From Desulfoscipio geothermicus (lineage in GTDB: Bacteria; Bacillota; Desulfotomaculia; Desulfotomaculales; Desulfallaceae), in the NCBI GenBank assembly GCA_016841905.1, contig JAENYF010000024.1:1-50231 (forward strand): a stretch of DNA of 50,231 bases. The letters are read 5' to 3'. Shown here piece after piece: positions 49,800-50,231 of the stretch. Position 1 is the first letter of the stretch, and every line of letters starts with the position of its first letter. The notes under the pieces were generated by a model. That model did not search any database, was not told where the DNA came from, and saw only the letters and a list, made by a program, of their open reading frames with translations. A program made the position numbers and the translations under genes.

Positions 49800-50084
49800 T
49801 TGCTTTTATCCATTATTACCCTGGTTACGCACCCAATTACGCACACAGCGACGCAGGTATGCGGTTTAGCTTATCTATTTCTTTTGACAGTGGGGTTTAC
49901 TAAATGGAATAATAAAACATATAGGGCTAAGGAAACATTTCCACAAGGGAATGCAGCGAGGTTCACTAAGTGGTATAATAAAACCCTCCGGAAATATTTC
50001 CGCAAGGTTAAAAAGAATGTCCCACCCGTGCCTAAGTTATTGGTTTTATTGGTTGTAGTTTGGTGGATTAGGTTGCTGTTTTAA
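49800..50084 (+). CDS. Possible small membrane protein
   Basis: 94 codons from TTG 49800. N-terminal hydrophobic part (LLSIITLVTHP, VCGLAYLFLLTVGF), then an internal tandem (FTKWNNKTYRAKE and FTKWYNKTLRKYF), and a C-terminal hydrophobic run (LLVLLVVVWWIRLLF). The nearest GGAGG is 17 nt upstream, so the start is poor. The internal repeat and two hydrophobic ends make it possible but unproven. Confidence 0.4.
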   Translation: MLLSIITLVTHPITHTATQVCGLAYLFLLTVGFTKWNNKTYRAKETFPQGNAARFTKWYNKTLRKYFRKVKKNVPPVPKLLVLLVVVWWIRLLF

Positions 50085-50089
50085 AATGA

Positions 50090-50109
50090 TTCACACCAAA
50101 TTCACACCA
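50090..50109 (+). repeat. Right arm-type sites (TTCACACCA pair)
   Basis: TTCACACCA at 50090-50098 and 50101-50109, 11 bp apart, preceded by TTTTAAAAT as at the left end. They lie 68 bp inside attR. Confidence 0.75.
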
Positions 50110-50136
50110 TTACGCTGAACATTACGTTACAAATAG

Positions 50137-50171
50137 AAAAGCTAATACTCGCAACCCTTGCGAATACTAGC
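50137..50171 (-). terminator. Element-supplied terminator for tRNA-Trp
   Basis: On the minus strand a 14-bp stem (50171-50158 with 50154-50141, two wobble pairs) and GGG loop, then TTTT. It lies 5 bp beyond the tRNA 3' end and replaces the host terminator at 36858-36890. Confidence 0.85.
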
Positions 50172-50176
50172 TTTTT

Positions 50177-50231
50177 TGGCAGGGGAGACAGGACTTGAAC
50201 CCGCAGCCCACGGTTTTGGAGACCGTTGCTC
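50177..50231 (-). tRNA. tRNA-Trp (anticodon CCA), 5' part outside window; contains attR
   Basis: The minus strand reads, 5' to 3', part of the anticodon stem (ACGGT), loop CTCCAAA with anticodon CCA, ACCGT, variable loop, T-arm GGTTCAAGTCC, acceptor TCCCCTG and encoded CCA at 50179-50177. The 5' half continues past 50231. The 45 bp 50177-50221 is the attR copy; this side is the working tRNA. Confidence 0.92.

Larger units (their letters stand above)
36893..50221. mobile_element. 13.3-kb integrative element in tRNA-Trp (satellite-like)
   Basis: It is bounded by 45-bp direct repeats (36893-36937 and 50177-50221) that match the 3' part of tRNA-Trp. Contents: tyrosine integrase near attL, Cro/C1-type regulator, excisionase, primase-helicase, SF2 helicase, RusA, ArpU-like protein and small unknown genes. 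Cargo-like genes (secreted protein, RDD protein) lie near the right end. No structural phage, packaging ATPase, relaxase or conjugation gene is seen. A phage satellite or a replicating integrative element fits best; a deleted prophage is possible. Confidence 0.9.

Noticed and set aside
36893-50221. Complete prophage or conjugative element
   Set aside because: No capsid, portal, tail, large terminase, relaxase or type IV secretion gene was found.

Overview
The window looks like the chromosome of an anaerobic, endospore-forming, low-oxygen Firmicute of the Desulfotomaculum/Pelotomaculum (Peptococcaceae) kind. The reasons are the density of heterodisulfide-reductase-like (Hdr), MvhD and MetVF genes, an in-frame UGA in a hydrogenase-delta-type protein (selenocysteine use), and sporulation genes (a tiny SpoVM, SpoVB, a SleB-type cortex hydrolase). 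This is inferred from gene content; no rRNA or species-specific marker is present.

Region 1 (1-13.6 kb) is a redox locus in three blocks. Block A (1-4926) is the 3' end of an hdrA-like gene followed by flxD (MvhD, predicted selenoprotein), flxC, flxB and flxA. It resembles the Flx-Hdr NADH dehydrogenase/heterodisulfide reductase. Block B (5045-7713) is an HdrC-ferredoxin hybrid, a Cys-type MvhD, metV and metF, so it links Hdr-type electron carriers to methylene-tetrahydrofolate reductase (Wood-Ljungdahl methyl branch). Block C (8075-13580) is a fused HdrC-HdrB-like protein and a 1368-residue double HdrA carrying an inserted GltD-like module that appears to have lost its NAD(P)H domain. Together they suggest flavin-based electron bifurcation or confurcation between NADH, ferredoxin, a disulfide-type acceptor and methylene-THF.

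Region 2 (13.6-36.9 kb) is mixed housekeeping and sporulation: DnaD and a DnaC-like loader, LysM-SleB hydrolase, a P-loop/Asp23 fusion, a CBM25-like protein, tRNA-Pro(CGG), adk, trxB, a DinG-type exonuclease-helicase, spoVM, a TIGR04086 membrane protein, a TPR protein, folE, a YpmA-like gene, surE, spoVB, an EF-G paralogue and panB with a terminator/antiterminator leader. Three decayed genes lie here: a DUF3786-like remnant, an EamA/DMT transporter with two frameshifts, and a LivF ATPase lacking its Walker A part.

Region 3 (36893-50221) is a 13.3-kb integrated element bounded by 45-bp direct repeats of the 3' part of tRNA-Trp(CCA). It carries a tyrosine integrase, a Cro/C1-type regulator, an excisionase-like protein, a primase-SF3 helicase, an SF2 helicase, RusA, an ArpU/RinA-like protein, several unknown small proteins, a secreted protein and an RDD membrane protein. 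No capsid, portal, tail, large terminase or conjugation gene is visible, so it resembles a phage satellite or replicative integrative element. It has its own site architecture: TTCACACCA arm sites at both ends, a duplicated operator/promoter, GGTGTAGGT iterons next to the primase, and a dispersed repeat family of about 22 bp.
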